Positions 1 to 14,600 are shown, numbered from the stretch's first letter. The stretch: DNA of 64,000 bases from Numida meleagris (GCF_002078875.1 NC_034409.1:103201226-103265225); one strand, 5' to 3'. The notes: generated from the letters alone by a model not told the origin. Made by a program: numbers and translations.

Positions 1-3000
1 AGGAGTTGTGATTTTAAAAGAGTTGGTAGTAAATTACAATAGTCTTAAAAACACAGATAAATTACATCCGTAAATAATGCCAAAGAGAAAAACAGGACAA
101 GATTCATGAGTTTTTCTGTGCACAGTACTTTGTTATCTGTCATTGTAAAATAATTTTCCATTAACAGCAGGTAACATATTTCCAGATATACTGTGAATGC
201 ATCCTGCAATTTGTCTTTTTTAAAAACCACACAGAGATTGTAAAAAATAGGCTACTTCTGAGCTAGCTCTGTACATGCCAGACAGAATACTTCGATGACA
301 CAAAAATCTGATTTATCCTTTGGTCAACACTGTTGCTGCACTGTATCAGTCCTTGAAATCAGTGCTGAATGCTCTGAAATCAGAACTATCTAATACCCCC
401 TTCACCTACTGGAATCATTTTCCCTCCACTGCATGCACAGGTGCAGGGTTTTCTCTAGATCCTGGTCCAGAATTCTCCATGAAGACTCTGCAGCATTGAA
501 AACAGAGGAATTCTCCTTCAGAGTGGGTGCTGAAGCAACGGTGAGACAAATGCTGCCTTGGGAATAACCTTCCCACATTAGCATGCCCTACAAGACAATT
601 TCCTCCTTCAGACTGTTTCTCTTAAGCCACTGCTCCCCGCTTCAGACTGCCTCCAGGCACCGCCCACAGCGTTCTGTGCTTTCCATACACCCTCCACCAC
701 TCCTTTCTTTCTGCCTTTGGCTACTTTTTGCAGGGCTAAGCCACTGACCTCAGAGGTTGTGCAGGGTCCTTTCTTGATTTTCAGGACCTCCCTGAGCAAA
801 GCCCTGAACAGCTTGGTGTGATCCCAGAGCTGGCCCTGCTTTGGGCAAGAGTTTGGGCCAGAGATCTCCTGAGGCCCTTCCAGCCTAAACTACCCTCTGA
901 AAAACCCACACAGGGTGTTACAAGCCAGGCTGACCTTATGTATTTGATATTCAGTGGAGGATTCAGGGCAAAAAGCTACCTTGAGCAGGGGCTTTTTGCC
1001 TGGCCATGACCCACTTCTGGCACTGCTTCTCAAGGATGGAGTATACAGTTCACTCGTAAAAGAAAAGCAGTAATATATTTATTAATATAAAACAGTGATT
1101 TAGCAAAGCTTAACCCTAAATAAGACAGTGACTTGACAAGATTTGAGATGGCAAGGTACTTTTGGTTGTGTATTATACAGAGGATAGGGTTAAACACTCT
1201 CATCCATGAGATCCTCCCATTGAGTTATGAGGCACAGAGTGGACCCCCTGGCTTTCCAAACTCCTTGAACCACATTGGTAAGGAGCACAGATGGGCTGAA
1301 TTCACTCCTAGTCCCAGACTTGATCAATGGTTTTTGTCTAAGGGACTGTATGTGCACAGTCAATCTAAGATATAATCTTAGTGAAGCTTACAAAGCAAGT
1401 GACAGCTAGGAGTCTCTTGACATCAAGGCATGAGGGATCTCTGTTCAGGTGTAGCCCCTAGAGGCATCTCTGCTCGATGGGAGATCTTGTGCAGCTCACT
1501 GTCGTACACAAATGCGCTCAGGCTCTTGTGCTGCTCACTATTTATGGGATAAGATGGTTGACTTATAATCATATTGACATTCTGGCTGTACCTTAGTGGC
1601 ATATGCTCATTCAGTCCTCAGCCACTGAGCAAGATGTCTATCCATCCATTTCTCCAGCAACCAGTTTGAGACAGTGCTGTGGTCACTGTATGAATAAGAT
1701 TCCAGGAATAACCAATGCCATAGCCACTATCTCCCTTAGCAAGGTGTTGGGTGATATCAGTGCTGTAGCCCTCAAGTACCAGTGTTTGAGCAAGTGGGGA
1801 AGGAGGTCTGCACTGAAGTCACCAGTTCTGTTGCCCTTTATGGGAACAACTGGAAGCCTGCAGTGTTGTAAGCACCACCAGAACAAGAACGGCCACATGC
1901 ATCTCAAGCCCCTGCCTTCTGACAGGATGAATCCCTCCCAGCAGAGTGGGTCTTTTTCCATGATTGCATCATGCAGTCTATGCAACCAGCTGAGTGGAAA
2001 CATGTCAAGAGAAAAAATGCCAAGGGATCTTAGGAATAGTGCTTGAGCTTTCGCACAGATTTTACTTCTTGTCTTTTTCTATTGCAATGGAAAATGCAGA
2101 TAAATTTTAAAAATCAGTTCAGATGGCTCTCTTTACCAACAAACAAGCACACTTCTTAGAAAATTATCAAGGAATAAAACAATACATGAAACAATAACAG
2201 CTGAGAATATGATCATATAGAAGGGAGATGCTCTTAAATCACAGCTCCAGTTGTTACGGACTCTTAAAGCAGCAGCTAAATAAGAATGAGTTGTCCTGGT
2301 AATACAAAGCACTCACCTGGTTTCCAAATGTGCTAAGCTAAAATATAGCTTTACATAAGCATCTCTCATACTCAAAAATCAGCTTTTATTTAGGCTTTAA
2401 AATATATACAAATACACTGCTTAATTTTGTGCATCTAGGATTAAGAAGCAATGAGTCCTTGCGGCAGACCCTGTTGTACAGTTGCAGTGTGAGCTTCCCC
2501 AACTCACAGAAGCCCAGGTTTTCAGCAAAGGTCTGGACTGAGTGAGAACCTTCCCAGAGAGTCTTTGATCATCGTACTATATTTGCCTTTTTCCCCTTAT
2601 CTTTTTACATCTGTTTCTATAGACACCCGTACCAGCAATGAAGCAATGCTGCCTCAGGCTTCAGTTCATACTGATCCACAAACGCCTAGGGCTGATCCCT
2701 CAGCAAACAGAACCTGAATAAAAGAGATCTAAAGACGATGCCTTTTAAGTTGCAGAACTAAAGCTGGCCCATCACAATGCTTTTTCTTTTTCTTTTTCTT
2801 TTTTTTTGATGCCTTGCCAAGGATTTCTCCTTATTTTATTTTTGTGGTTTTGTTTACTCAGCTAAAGATTATCCTGACAAAGGAAAAGAAAGATAATTTA
2901 TTTTTAGAACTATATATATATTTATATATATATATTTGGTAGAGGGATGGATGTATCATTTTGTGCCTGAAGGATGTACTCGCAGTGTACATGCTGGTGC

Positions 3001-6000
3001 ACGTGCAGAGCCAGAAAGACAACACTTGGGTGTTTTTAAGCCTCTCAATTAACTTCCATGGGAGAAAGTTTTTAAATGGGAAAGTCAGAAGTCCATTTTT
3101 CTGATTCCAATATTTTCCTAAAAAGTGTAATGCTTCACAGTGTTGTGTTCATACACAGGAATGTTCAACTAGAAAAATCTACGTGGGTAATCAATATGTT
3201 CTGGGTGTCACAAAAGGAGAAATAATCCGTGTTTCACAGCAAATCTCAGTGTCACACTATAATGCAGACAGCCACAGAGTGTTTTAACTTCTTCAAGCCA
3301 CTGCAATGCCATGGGGGAATGGAAGGGAATGGTTTGGGATAGCCCAAGCTTGTGGCACTTTTTCCTGATCGCTCACTGCTCTCTGTGAGGCGGTTTGACA
3401 GCCTTGCAGCATGCCACCTCTCAAGAGGAGAATAAACTGGTGATGAATGACAAGAGGATGGAATGCTGAGAGCATCAGTTTGCTCTCATTCCTCTTGTAC
3501 CCCAAAGCTCCTGTCGGTAAGGAGAAGCTATACTTTACGTGTGGTAACTTAGCGGTGGGTTTTTTAATTTTATTTCAGTTGCAGCTCTGAGCAAAATCCT
3601 GAACTCCAAAAGCAGAACTCTGCCGCAACTGCCGAGCTCAGTGTAAAAGCACAATCCTTGACAAACGTGATCTTTTTGTCCCCTGGCCTGCAGACCGGGG
3701 GCTGTGCTGCCGCAGAGCCGTGGCAGCCTTCAGGCGGAGAGTGGCAGTTTGACACCACCCTGTCACCATCACGGCGGCTCCTTCATCTGACCCAGGCTCG
3801 GGGGCCGGTGCTGGGCACCCGGTAACAGCTGAAGCTGCATCTGCCATGCTTCGTGGGCCCGCCACACCATGCTGAGTCACCAGCTGCCTCTGTTTACTCC
3901 AGGCCCCTCGCAGCCTGCTGGCCGGGCCGCAGCCAGGCCCAGCCCCAGCCCTGTGCACTGTTGCGGGCCTTCAGACGTCGATGTGTGCTAGTGGCAGCAC
4001 CACAGGGCACCCCGTGCCTCAGGGAGTCAGGGAGAGGGCAAAACAGAGCTGGTGAGTTCCCATGGTGAGTGGCCTCTCCCCACGGGGGGAGCCAGGCTGA
4101 AATCTCCTTGCTGGAAAACAAGGAGAAGGGAGAGAGGCTCTGGTATTGAAGGGTACTGAACGGAAAGCCTCATTTTATTAAATAAATGTCACCTGTGCTG
4201 CTCTGTAACTGCCTAGTCTGAATCAAATCAGATGAACAGCTGCTCAGCCTGCAAGTGGGGACAGCTAGCGCTGTTTCCTTGAGGGCAGCTTGCTGTGCAG
4301 CAGGTATATGCACACAACAGCACAGAAATACCCGATAGCAGAGGGCAAGGCGGCTTCATGGCAACCGCTGCCTCCTCTCCACGTCTCTAGAGGGGAGAAG
4401 AACGGGCCCTATCCCGACTTACATCTCCACAAGAAGAATTTGTGGAGTCAGGCCCAGGCTTCTTTCCATCTGCCAAGAAAATAGAGCCATAACATCTCAT
4501 ACACTTCATACTTCGTGCACCCTCCTGCTTCTTGCAGCTATGGCACACCGCGTCCAGTTCATCCTCTGAAGATAGGAGCACAGACAGGAGTAATCCTTGG
4601 GCAGAGAAAAATCTTGCCTTCAGCAGAGTTTCCAAGCAGTAATCAGGACTGTTTTTACCTGAATGGAAACAAAACAAAAAAAAAAGCAGAAAATTATTTC
4701 CCTCAAGACTTCAGCATAAGAGGTGTTTCAGGTGAATGCTACCACTCCTGCACTGGAGAAGCAATTAAGGAGGTTGTCTATGTGAATGCAAACAGCTGAC
4801 AAGGATCTAAATAGCTTTAAACACATTGTGTACAGAGTTGTGACAAGGAACCCTGTTTGCTTCTCTGAAGTCAGTCAGTAGGACACACAAAGGATGTACA
4901 TTAAGGATGAGCCCTGGAACCCCAGGGTTCCTCGATACTTATTATTTTTACAGGGCCATATTCAGGACATTCAAACACTGAGTATTTGTCACAGAATTAA
5001 GCATTCAGATATTTATTTCTGCCTGAATACACATTTAAGCAGTTACCAGCCTTCTCCTTAACAAAATACATTACCACCCACTTTTCATTTTGCACATCCA
5101 GCCCCAGACATGGAAGCCTGGAAGGCCGTACAGAATAGTCCTGAGAGCATTCATCACGGTGATGGAAGACACAGGTTCAAATTCCCTTGGGCACAAGTGG
5201 AAGATAAACCAAACTGCTGGCTACTATAGAAAAAGCATTTGCGAGTAAAATAGTAGCTGTGTTTTGTGGAAGCTGGGTGTACAATTGTTAGGATGCAAGG
5301 CTAGTAGGGAATGACTGACTGTCACATCACACTGAGCACAGACATTTTGGCACAGCATCATCAGGATCAGAGCAGTGCTAGACACATTTATAAGCAGGCA
5401 TTTAGGCAGCTCCATGGTTAGGCACCTTGATCACCTAAGATGCGCTTCTGGGAGCTTATGGAAGCAACTGGTGTCCAAGTCTTCAGGTGACACAGACTGA
5501 CAATCTCTACTCAGTCTGGTCTCTGGCCTATTGACACTTTGATGAGAGTGGCAAGTACAGTCACCAGTTTTGCCAAGAGATCTTGTGAAGAAGAAAACAA
5601 GCTACACATATTAACACTTTCACCATGAACAAGTACTTCTGAGAGAAAAAAAATGTATCTTGGCTTTTTTTTTCTGATGTCTGTGTTTATCATAATAAAA
5701 CACAGTTGAAAGTTTTGTTGAAGGCTTTGATTTTATTCTTTGTGTGATTACTGCAAAGTGTCATTTAGAAGTCTCCTAGAGGGGACAGATGCCTGAGTGG
5801 TGTAAATAGACTTTATTCCCTTATGAATAGGGGTAGGAAAAACATTTACAACTTCTAAAACATTTATCAGCTCCTGAAGTCATCCACTCCTAATTTTTGC
5901 ACAGAAGTTACACAGTGGTATACACTGGGAGGAGACATCAGATGTTACTGAGAAGGTTGATTATGTTCTCCTGAAACCAGCCACAGCTTCCAGATGGAGA

Positions 6001-7367
6001 GATAAGGCTCAACTTTGGCAATTCCGAGGACGAGATCTCAAACACAGCACATTGGCAGAGAGTGACAGCAACATCCTGCTTCCCTCTCACCATCTCTGCT
6101 CTCAGTATCCACTACTACTTGTTTTCAAATCCAAATTCCACATATAGCAAAGAAACTTCAAGCTGGATGAGTGCATGCAGAAGTGGGAATTTCTGGAAAT
6201 CGTTGCTCTTTAGCAATTAAGGAGTGAAGAAACATAGTGCATTTTGAGGATGGAAACAGAGTAATTGGAAATAATCCATGGACATATTTCCTAGAAGCAA
6301 ATACACAGATGAACGTGTCTCAGAAATTATCTCAGTAATTTGGAGGTGACAGCCAACAATTTCTACACAAATCAATTTCAGTGCTTCCTTTCTGCCTAAC
6401 CTGCAAATGGATCTTCTGTTCAGGCTGAGCACGGTTACTCTTTGTCTTGGCTGTTTACAGTTGGTTCGTGCACGCTCTTTGTGAGGATGAGCTCACTTGC
6501 AGAAGCCAGATTTCATTCATTCACACCAGTGAATACCTGGGCACCAAAGTCCAGCTGACCCTGTTTATTCAGGCTGCCAATTCATTCATCCCCAGCCATT
6601 GTGTCATTCATCCTTCCAGTGGACAATCCACCTGTGCTTTAGGAGCTGTTGCATGTGCTCTGCTGACACGTCCAGCCCCTTGCCATCAACTCAGAGTGCC
6701 TCTCTGCAGCTTGCGCAACTGTTTGCAACATGCTTTTGCAGCATGCAAAGCTTCCTATGAGTCTGACTTTCACACACCAAATGACTTCTGACCTCATACT
6801 GCATTCCTCTCGACATTTTTTAATCAGACCAATCACACTGAATTTCTCTGCAGCCTTCCTGACTTCCTTTAGTTAGCAAGTTGCAGTTCATTTGCTCATA
6901 TCTCTGGGTGGCAATGATTGTCTGTCTGGTTTGCTTAGGATGGAACTTTTGTTTTCATTTCTTCGAACATATCTGTAGGTGAATGGTTAGCATGGGTTTA
7001 GCCTCCAGAAGGAACATGCTGAAATTGTATCAGCAAGACTATTTTCACTTTCTCTTTCAGATTAAAATTATGTTACATTTTACATTTATGTGATGTGCAG
7101 AACTTCTCTGATGTGTGTAAACTATTTCATATTTTCTTCCTACACCCAGAATGAAACTCGCTTGCTTATTGAAGTAAAGGCTTGTTTGCAGGACAGGATA
7201 GATTTCTACAGAACTGATCCTAATGCCTTCAGATTTGTATCTGCCAACAGCTGAGCACTCAGATTAAAATTAAGGCATAGTGTTTGGTCTGTGAGACCTT
7301 CCATGGATTGCGATATTCCTCTGTGATGGACAGTATGCCATACCTGAGCTATGCTGATCCAGCTGCA
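1..7367. other. Gene-poor upstream DNA, no supported gene
   Basis: I see no exon set, RNA gene or recognisable protein domain here. The longest open frame (1603-2046) has an overlapping open frame on the other strand, no splice context and no known motif. Simple sequence occurs at 2781-2808 (TTTTTC units) and 2911-2937 (AT-rich alternation). A GC-richer patch at about 3,640-4,070 has short open frames on both strands but no recognisable product. The stretch is probably intergenic sequence upstream of IFNAR2. Confidence 0.5.
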
Positions 7368-7368
7368 A

Positions 7369-7440
7369 TCATAGAATCACAGAATCGTTTGAGTTGGAAG
7401 GAAGCTTTAGAGATCATCTAGTCTGACTCCCCTACATCAT
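7369..7440 (-). repeat. CR1 LINE 3' end fragment
   Basis: Read on the + strand this begins with ATCATAGAATCACAGAATC and continues into GAGTTGGAAGGAAGC and GATCATCTAGTCTGACTCCC. This is the reverse complement of the CR1 3' terminus with its 8-bp ATTCTATG-type repeats. Only about 70 bases are kept, as usual for severely 5'-truncated CR1 copies. It has no coding potential. Confidence 0.85.
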
Positions 7441-10400
7441 TTACATTGGAGCTACTACTAGGAAATTACAAACTTTGGTGCCTGCTCCCAAGACTAATCC
7501 TACAGCTCAGAATTCTGCATGTAGCAGAGCTAATCTATTTTGATACGCTCAGCAGAGAGGAGAGAGGAGCAGAAGCATAATGGAGAGACATTCTTCTGGA
7601 GGTTTAAGCTAAAGGGCTGCATTATGTGGTTTAAGAACTCACTGTATCTGTTTGGCTTTCTTAGTGGTGCGTAACTGTAATAATCTGCCACAGAATGTGC
7701 ACCTTTCCACCAGAAATCTCTCATGCTATTTTAAATCAGAAATTTCTTAAATATTTATGCTCCTGAAATGCAAGAGATTTACTCTGACAAATGAGAAAAT
7801 GTCACAAGAGCAGGTAAAAAAATTTGTATATCACTCCGAACACTTTGCAAAATCCTCGCCCCACTGAATGGAGCAGCAAAATTACCTGTCTTCCTCCTAA
7901 CCAGACTCACCTTGGTAAATTAATGTCTTCACATGTTATTTTCAGTTCTAATTTTTAGGGATTCTATTTCATTTAAATATCGATTTTAGGAATGACCTCT
8001 AAACTCCCTGAAAAATCGACCATGCTGTCCTCCAGTCCAGAAATGACTTTCATATGATGCTTCTCATCTCCTGTAATAAATTCACAGATGGACCATCCTT
8101 GTCCTTCCAGTGCCTAAGAATAACTCCTAAGTACTGTTCCCAGGGGATTTGATTTAGTTTACACACATCTGTTGAGATACGTGTCTTTGAGCCTAGATTA
8201 AGTCTTTGTTTGACTATATTTGAACATTTGTGAAACTACTTGGCAAGAATGTCCTCATTTTATTCATTCAAAACATGTGCTGATTGTTGCCAGTGTGATC
8301 TGAGCACCTCTGACAGAATTGTTATCTTCATTTCCAACCTGTTCACAGGGAGAAGGAAACCAGGCACAGAAAATGGTCATCTAAATTAGCCCCAAAGCTG
8401 TGCTCCCCCAGAGACTCTTTTATTTAAAAAAAATAAAATATCTCTTGTTTCATTTTAGAGCAAGTGCATCTCAGACTCGGATATTTCCCTAAACAGATTG
8501 ACTTTTTTTTTTTTTTACTTTATTAGCCTCCCATCACAGTTTAATACCTGATTTGCTCATTACCTGTTGACATGCTGTATAGTAGACGGGGGACTTTTCA
8601 GTTAAAGTGTTGTATTTTTCATGGCAGAGAAAAGACAAGGAATCTGCAAAACCCAAGCCTGTGACTAGCTCTCCAGGAGAAAGGTGAGAACACTGAGACT
8701 ATGGATGCAGCTTGCAAAAGCAATGCATCCCTTACAAAGAGTACACCGTGACACCCAGCTATTTTGCTGACTGCCTTCGCAGCACCAACTTAGCTACTCC
8801 TGTCTAAGTATCAACCACCTCATCATCCATGCAGCAAGATCACAAAGGAGCTGCCACCAAACTTATGGGGAGAACTACATCCCAGCATCTCAGGAAGGCA
8901 GTATATCAGGGCTTGGGGTTTGTGCATTTTCATATTACACAGGTGCATTATCTTGTTGATCTTTCTTCATTAGCCTAAGCTCTCCACCTCATTTTACATG
9001 AATTGTGTTGTGACACTGTGGACCTGAGACACAGTGCCCAGGAGAAGGAATACCCATGTCTTTCTAAAAGAAATATGGCACATGGTCGGATGGGGACATC
9101 TTATGGAGGCTTCTGCAGCTACCACCAGTCAGCCCAACCAAATTCCTCATCCTCGGTGTGCAAATGCTTAGCTGGTCCCAGCTGCAAGCAAAAGTGTCAG
9201 CTCAGACAACTCCCAGTGCTCCCATGAGGCAAGGGGCCAGTGCTGGGCTCAAGTCAGATTTAACACGTTCCTACACCTGTCCAAGCTGCTCCCCATTGCA
9301 CAGTTTTTACCAGGTTGTTCATAAGCCACGTTTTAAGCTAACACAGCTGAATTCACAGGAAGAGCAGACAAAGGAAGTCAGAAGCTGGCACATGACAGCT
9401 GTGCTGCAGCCATCCTATTTCAGAACTCCCTCCTTGCACCAGAGGAGAAAAATGCAGCCAGTCCCTCCTCCCTAAACAACTTTTATATGACTTAGATTGG
9501 TCTTCTTAGTTCCCCTTTATTATTTTGGTTTGATAACAGGCCCTAGTGTCCATGTATGCATCAAGTCAAATTTTAAATAATGATTTTTGCACTGAAGTCA
9601 TTCTTGAGTATCACCAAATCCCCAAGCTGTTCCTCCACAAACTCTCTCTACTTCAGTAGTTTCTGCTGATAATAGCAGTCATGATTGGGATGGGAGAAGG
9701 GATCGAAGAGAGAAAACACGGGCTCATTGTGACCTTGTAGCAGTTCTCCTGAAGGGCAGCTGAAGGTGCCCTGTCCATGATGGTTAACATCTCCTACAAT
9801 GTCCCCATCCTGTGAGCAAAGGCAGGTGAGAATCCAGGTGTTTTTCTAGGCTTCAGAAAAACACAGCACAGATTTAGGGCAAGTTGTTTATCTCCCTTTA
9901 TAGTATCTGGCCTCTGAAATGGAGGAAACTTCAGCTCCTTACATGCCAGGGTGGAAGCTGGTAAGAGAAATTGTTCTTGCAGCAACCGTGACCCGTGTGT
10001 GAATAGCCGTGATGTGCCAAGCTCACAGTTACACTTGTGGACCAGATAAACATTTCCCATCCTGGGTGGCTCTCTGGAGCTCTGAGCTGAGGATGATCAG
10101 AGACCTGTAGCAGATCAGAGAGTGGAGTTGTGGTGAGGAGGCGTCCATATAGCCACAGCCAGAGGAAACATCAGAGAAAGCAAAGGACACAGGAGCTGCC
10201 AGTAGTGGAGCAAGAGGAGCGGATGTTTTGCAAGCATTTAGCACGCACTGTAGGGGAGGGTGTTGCCCTGTCTTTTATATTACCACATGGCAATCTCAGT
10301 GTGACTCCGCGTTGGCTGTTGTGACTCCAGGCAAGCAGAGAAGGAATGCAGGCTCTGGCACACAAGACTACCCGTCCATCCTTTGGACAAACTGATGGGA

Positions 10401-11139
10401 GCTTTTTGTATGCCTGCCAAAGGGAAAAATAGCAGCACAGTTTACCTGGGAACAGATGGGCCTTCCTAGGCAGCCAGCCTTAATTAACCAACACAACAAC
10501 TCAACAGCCACAGGCTGAGGCGCGGTGCCGAGGCCTCGCTGGAGTGGCATGCAGCAATATTGCAGGCAGCCAAGCACAGAGCCAGGAAAAGCCCTGGACT
10601 CAGCACAGCAGCTCCGAGGGAGCAGTTGAGCCAAAGATGTCACTTGTCCTTTGCTCTCCCCACTGCTCCTCTGCATCACACTGCTGACACCACAGCCTGG
10701 GGCTGGCATTTGGGAGGCGAGGCGGCGACCCCAAAGGCCAAGGACGTTCCTGCTCAGGATGCGGAGGGGATGTGGCATGCTGCTGCCTGGACCCCACACA
10801 CCAGCCCAGAACGTCTGCCAGCAAGATGGCCCATTCTCAGCTGCTCAGACGAGGTCACCCACGGGGCCTTGTGCCATCTATTTTTGCAGTTTTATCAGAA
10901 GTTAAGAGCTGCAAAGTTAATTCAGGAGCACTCAAAGGCAGATGGGGAGAGGTAAAGGGAATGAATGAAAAGGGGTTGTATTCTTGATGCTTTCTCGCTT
11001 GACCAATTAACAATTTTCTCATCATTTTCCAATCCATACATGATTCCTCCATAGCAGCTCTTCCCACCTGGCTAAAAACCATTAGTGAGTCCCTGTGTGC
11101 CCCATTCATAATAGTAAATGTTTCTGGTTATCGAGTATA
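7441..11139. other. Intergenic DNA, no supported gene
   Basis: No gene is supported. A run of 14 T lies at 8503-8516. Several overlapping open frames on both strands at 10,130-10,955 reflect a locally GC-richer stretch. They show no signal peptide, domain motif or splice framework that I recognise. Confidence 0.45.
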
Positions 11140-11600
11140 TGTTGAGGCAATAGGAGAAGTCAACAGGGAAACTCAAGGAAAGCACTTCAAAGGAATTAAG
11201 GAGTTACCTTCCAAGAAGGTGACAAGGCCAGCCGCCCAGCTGAAGTGCCTCTACATCAACACACTCAGTTTGGGAAACAAACAGGAGCAGCTGGATGCCA
11301 CCACGTTACTAAAAAACCGTGACATAGTTGCCCTCACCGAAACCTGGTGGGGTGATTCCCTCAACTGGAGAGGAGATTCAAACTGTGTATAGGGAAGAAG
11401 TGTTTTACAATAAGGGTGGTGAGGCACTGGCACAGGTTGCCCAGAGAGGTGGTGGATGCCCTGTCCCTGGAGACACTCAAGGTCAGGCTGGACGGGCCTC
11501 TGAGCACCTGATGGAGCTGTAGGTGTCCCTGTTCACTGCAGGGGGGTTGGACCAGATGAGTTCTAATGGCCCCTTCTGACTCAAACTGTTCTATATGGCT
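11140..11600 (+). repeat. CR1 LINE, internally deleted (endonuclease piece joined to 3' end)
   Basis: At 11,240-11,355 the frame reads through peptides typical of the start of the CR1 ORF2 endonuclease, including the residues ALTETWWGDS. The sequence then jumps directly, at about 11,370-11,390, to the CR1 3' region (GTGGTGAGGCACTGG, GGTTGCCCAGAGAGG, GGTTGGACCAGATGAG). It ends near an imperfect terminus at 11,600. Several kb of ORF2, including reverse transcriptase, are missing. This is a dead copy with an internal deletion, not a simple 5' truncation. Confidence 0.75.
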
Positions 11601-14600
11601 GAAGACGTGCCTCTATTTCAGACTGCACACCTGCTAGCTTTCAGACTCACACATTCACACTGTTAATCTTTTTCTCAACCTTATTCTTTTTCTCAACTTA
11701 AAAACTAAATTGTTTTGAGGAGAGCCTGAAAAAAAAAACATTCCCTACACATTTGAATTCACAGACAAGAAAAGTGGTGTATTTTTTTCCTTGAAACAAT
11801 GGCACATAGCACTCGAGCCAGTTAGATTCAAAATTTTAGAGCTGCATTCATAGTGAAATTGTAAACAGTTAAACATATGTATGGAACCTGCTGAGTGCTA
11901 CACAGCTTTTGCTGAATCCTCAAGAGCTAATGTGGCTCAAAGAAAGAATCAGCACTGGTTCACATATAAGACAAGTACCCACATCTGTCTAGCTATATAG
12001 ACTCAAAGACATACAGAGTTTGAGGATCCCACTTTTCCTTGTGCTTCTTCCCCCATTTTTAAAAAGTTTTTTAAAAATTGTCAAACAAGCGTTGCAGATT
12101 AGGCTTTGGTTATCCTTTATATTCATCCAGTGAAGTACTGACCATGCAGCTCAGGGCCGTACAGAAGTTAACCTGCACCCAGTTTAGACTGCAAGTTCAG
12201 TTCTGTATCCTCACCCTACCAGGTGTCGCTGTCCCACCAGGGCCATATGCCCATCTCAGCGGAGGCTGTTTCTCCCTGCCACGTCTCGTCCCATTTAACG
12301 GGGCACATCCCATTTGACATGGCACCTTCAGGAGCAGCAGGAAGCCTTTGTTCCCCAAACAATAATTGTCAAAGTGCATCTTCTCCTATAGACTCTGCTT
12401 AGCAATATGAAAAGCTTGCATCCGCACAGCCAGAACAAAACTAATTTCTGCGGTTACTGGATTCACCTGTGCAATGCATGAACATACATCATTTCAGAAT
12501 ATATGTTTCTCATGGATGGCTCAGCTATAGTCATAACTGAGCAAAGTTCTTAATGGCAGTCAGTTAGTTGAACACTTCTTTTTTCTAAAAAAATCATGCT
12601 ATTGGGTTATGAGCTACCTTTCTCATTTGAGAAGGTATCAGCAGTCTCTGAATGTCTGGGGTTTTCTATTGAAGCAAATCAGGAAATTGTTACTGTGCTG
12701 AGTAAAAGTTAATCTGCTCCTACTTTTTCATATCATTTTAAAGGCCAAGAATATTCCCTCCTCTGTTATATACAGCTGATCAGAGCTCTATTTTCCATTA
12801 TGTAGGAACAGACAGCAGGGCAGTGCAAAGATACTCTTTGTCTAAGCAAGACAAGCTCAGTATTTGTAGGCCAAACACATTCTGGTAGGTTGTTATCAGC
12901 CAAAATATTACAAAAAAAAAAAAAAAATCCATGAAAAGAAAATCTGTATTATCTCCGAGACCCTTTCTTCTCCTCAGATCTCTGCTACTAGCCTTGCATT
13001 TCAGCCAAGTTCATAGCAAACAACTGTGGTTGGAAGCCCTGGGCAGATCACTCTGGGTCTGGTAACACCAGAGTGGAGCCACATTTTGATGGAAAAAAAA
13101 TTATATTTTAGCCTGATGTCCATATCACATGGTGGAGTTGGAGCCCTGTCGCTTCCCTCCGTCAGACAACCTTTAAAGAGCAACACAAAAACTCAGGATT
13201 ATTAATGATTCATTATCTGCACCCCTCTCTTTCTCTCTTTTGTTTAAACCGTCACAGTGTAATTCTCCATCTATTTACTGTGTATTACTGACCTATAACA
13301 CTTTGTAGAGTCTTTAGAAAGAGCTGTTTACTCAGAGTCAATAACACATTCATCCATGACTAGTTAATGCTCTCACATACACCAAGGGGGATGGTTCAGA
13401 AGTCTGCACAAATCCCACGGCATTGTTCATGGGGATTTGTGCACAAACTTCTGCTTACCCCTGCTTGGAAATATACATTGAATTCCCTCGTGTATGGTAA
13501 TGAGAGTGCAGTGTGCTAACATTTCCATGGATGGTAGCCCAGAAAACGTAATAGAACATGTTTTTTATGTCATTGTCAGTTATTGATCGAGCAGTCAATT
13601 GGCTTCATTTGATAGGACAAAGGTGAAATTCTATCTGCAGCTGGAGCATTCCTGAGCAGGTGAAGTAGTAGAAGAGAGATAACCCAGCTGGAATAATGCG
13701 TTGTAGACTACAAAAATGTCACATACAGTGACAGTGCAGTTGTTTGCCTGGTAGCCAAGAAAAACCTTGAGGACTGTGCATCGCTTGTGCAACAGATCCA
13801 AGATACACGTATTGGTGGGAATTTCCATCCAAAGAGCCCTTGCAATAGCAGCAAATGTACCAGGTATGGAAAGGACTTTTCAGAAGCACAGGGAACAGCA
13901 CATCAGAAATCTGCTCATCCTAAGCCGTATTGTAGGCATCCTGAAGGCACTGTGCAAATTTGCTAGCACTGTGAAGTCCAGGCACTGCGACCCTTGTCAG
14001 CAATGGAGCAGCAGTGTTTCATCTACTTGCTCCAACTTCAGGGACAGCTGGGCTAATTGAAATCACCTCTCTTCAGTGCTGTTACTGCCTGATATACAAG
14101 CCCATGAAATCACACGTGGCATAACAAGATCGGAGGGTAGATAAAGCTCAGTCATTGTTACTGGAACATAAAAAACATTGGAATAGTTATCAATACAGTT
14201 GTTAAACTTCCTCTTTTGTCAGGCAGCAAGTTTAAAATAGATGGACTCAGACTCTTTCTAGCTTTGTAGGTCTTTGTTTTTAAACTTTTTCCTTGAGTCC
14301 ACTCCACGAGCCGGTCATTCCTGGATTTCTATGAATTCTAAGGGGACACATTTAGATGTCCTAAACAAAGGCCACCAGGATTTTCCCTCACTTGTGCATT
14401 CACAGACTCTCTCACAGTCTCTCACACCAGCTGAGGCTGTCAGCACTAACCACCTAAACCAACAGGAAAACGGCAGGTCGATTCAGTGCTCTTCCAAACC
14501 CCTAGGTTGCACCAAATCTGGGGCAGATCACATCACACTTGTTGAGTCACCCTGCAACCAACAACCATTTTCCCAGCCATGTGATCATCAGTTCTCTCTA

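Noticed and set aside
1603..2046. 147-codon open frame, with an overlapping 106-codon frame on the other strand
   Set aside because: No recognisable domain, splice sites or coding bias. Open frames on both strands at the same place suggest a chance lack of stops or an old unrecognised repeat.
3638..4121. GC-rich patch with open frames, a possible small CpG-island gene
   Set aside because: CpG density is modest, no promoter motifs or exon chain are seen, and both strands are open.
10130..10955. Cluster of overlapping open frames on both strands
   Set aside because: Locally GC-rich sequence with few stops; no domain, signal peptide or splice framework.
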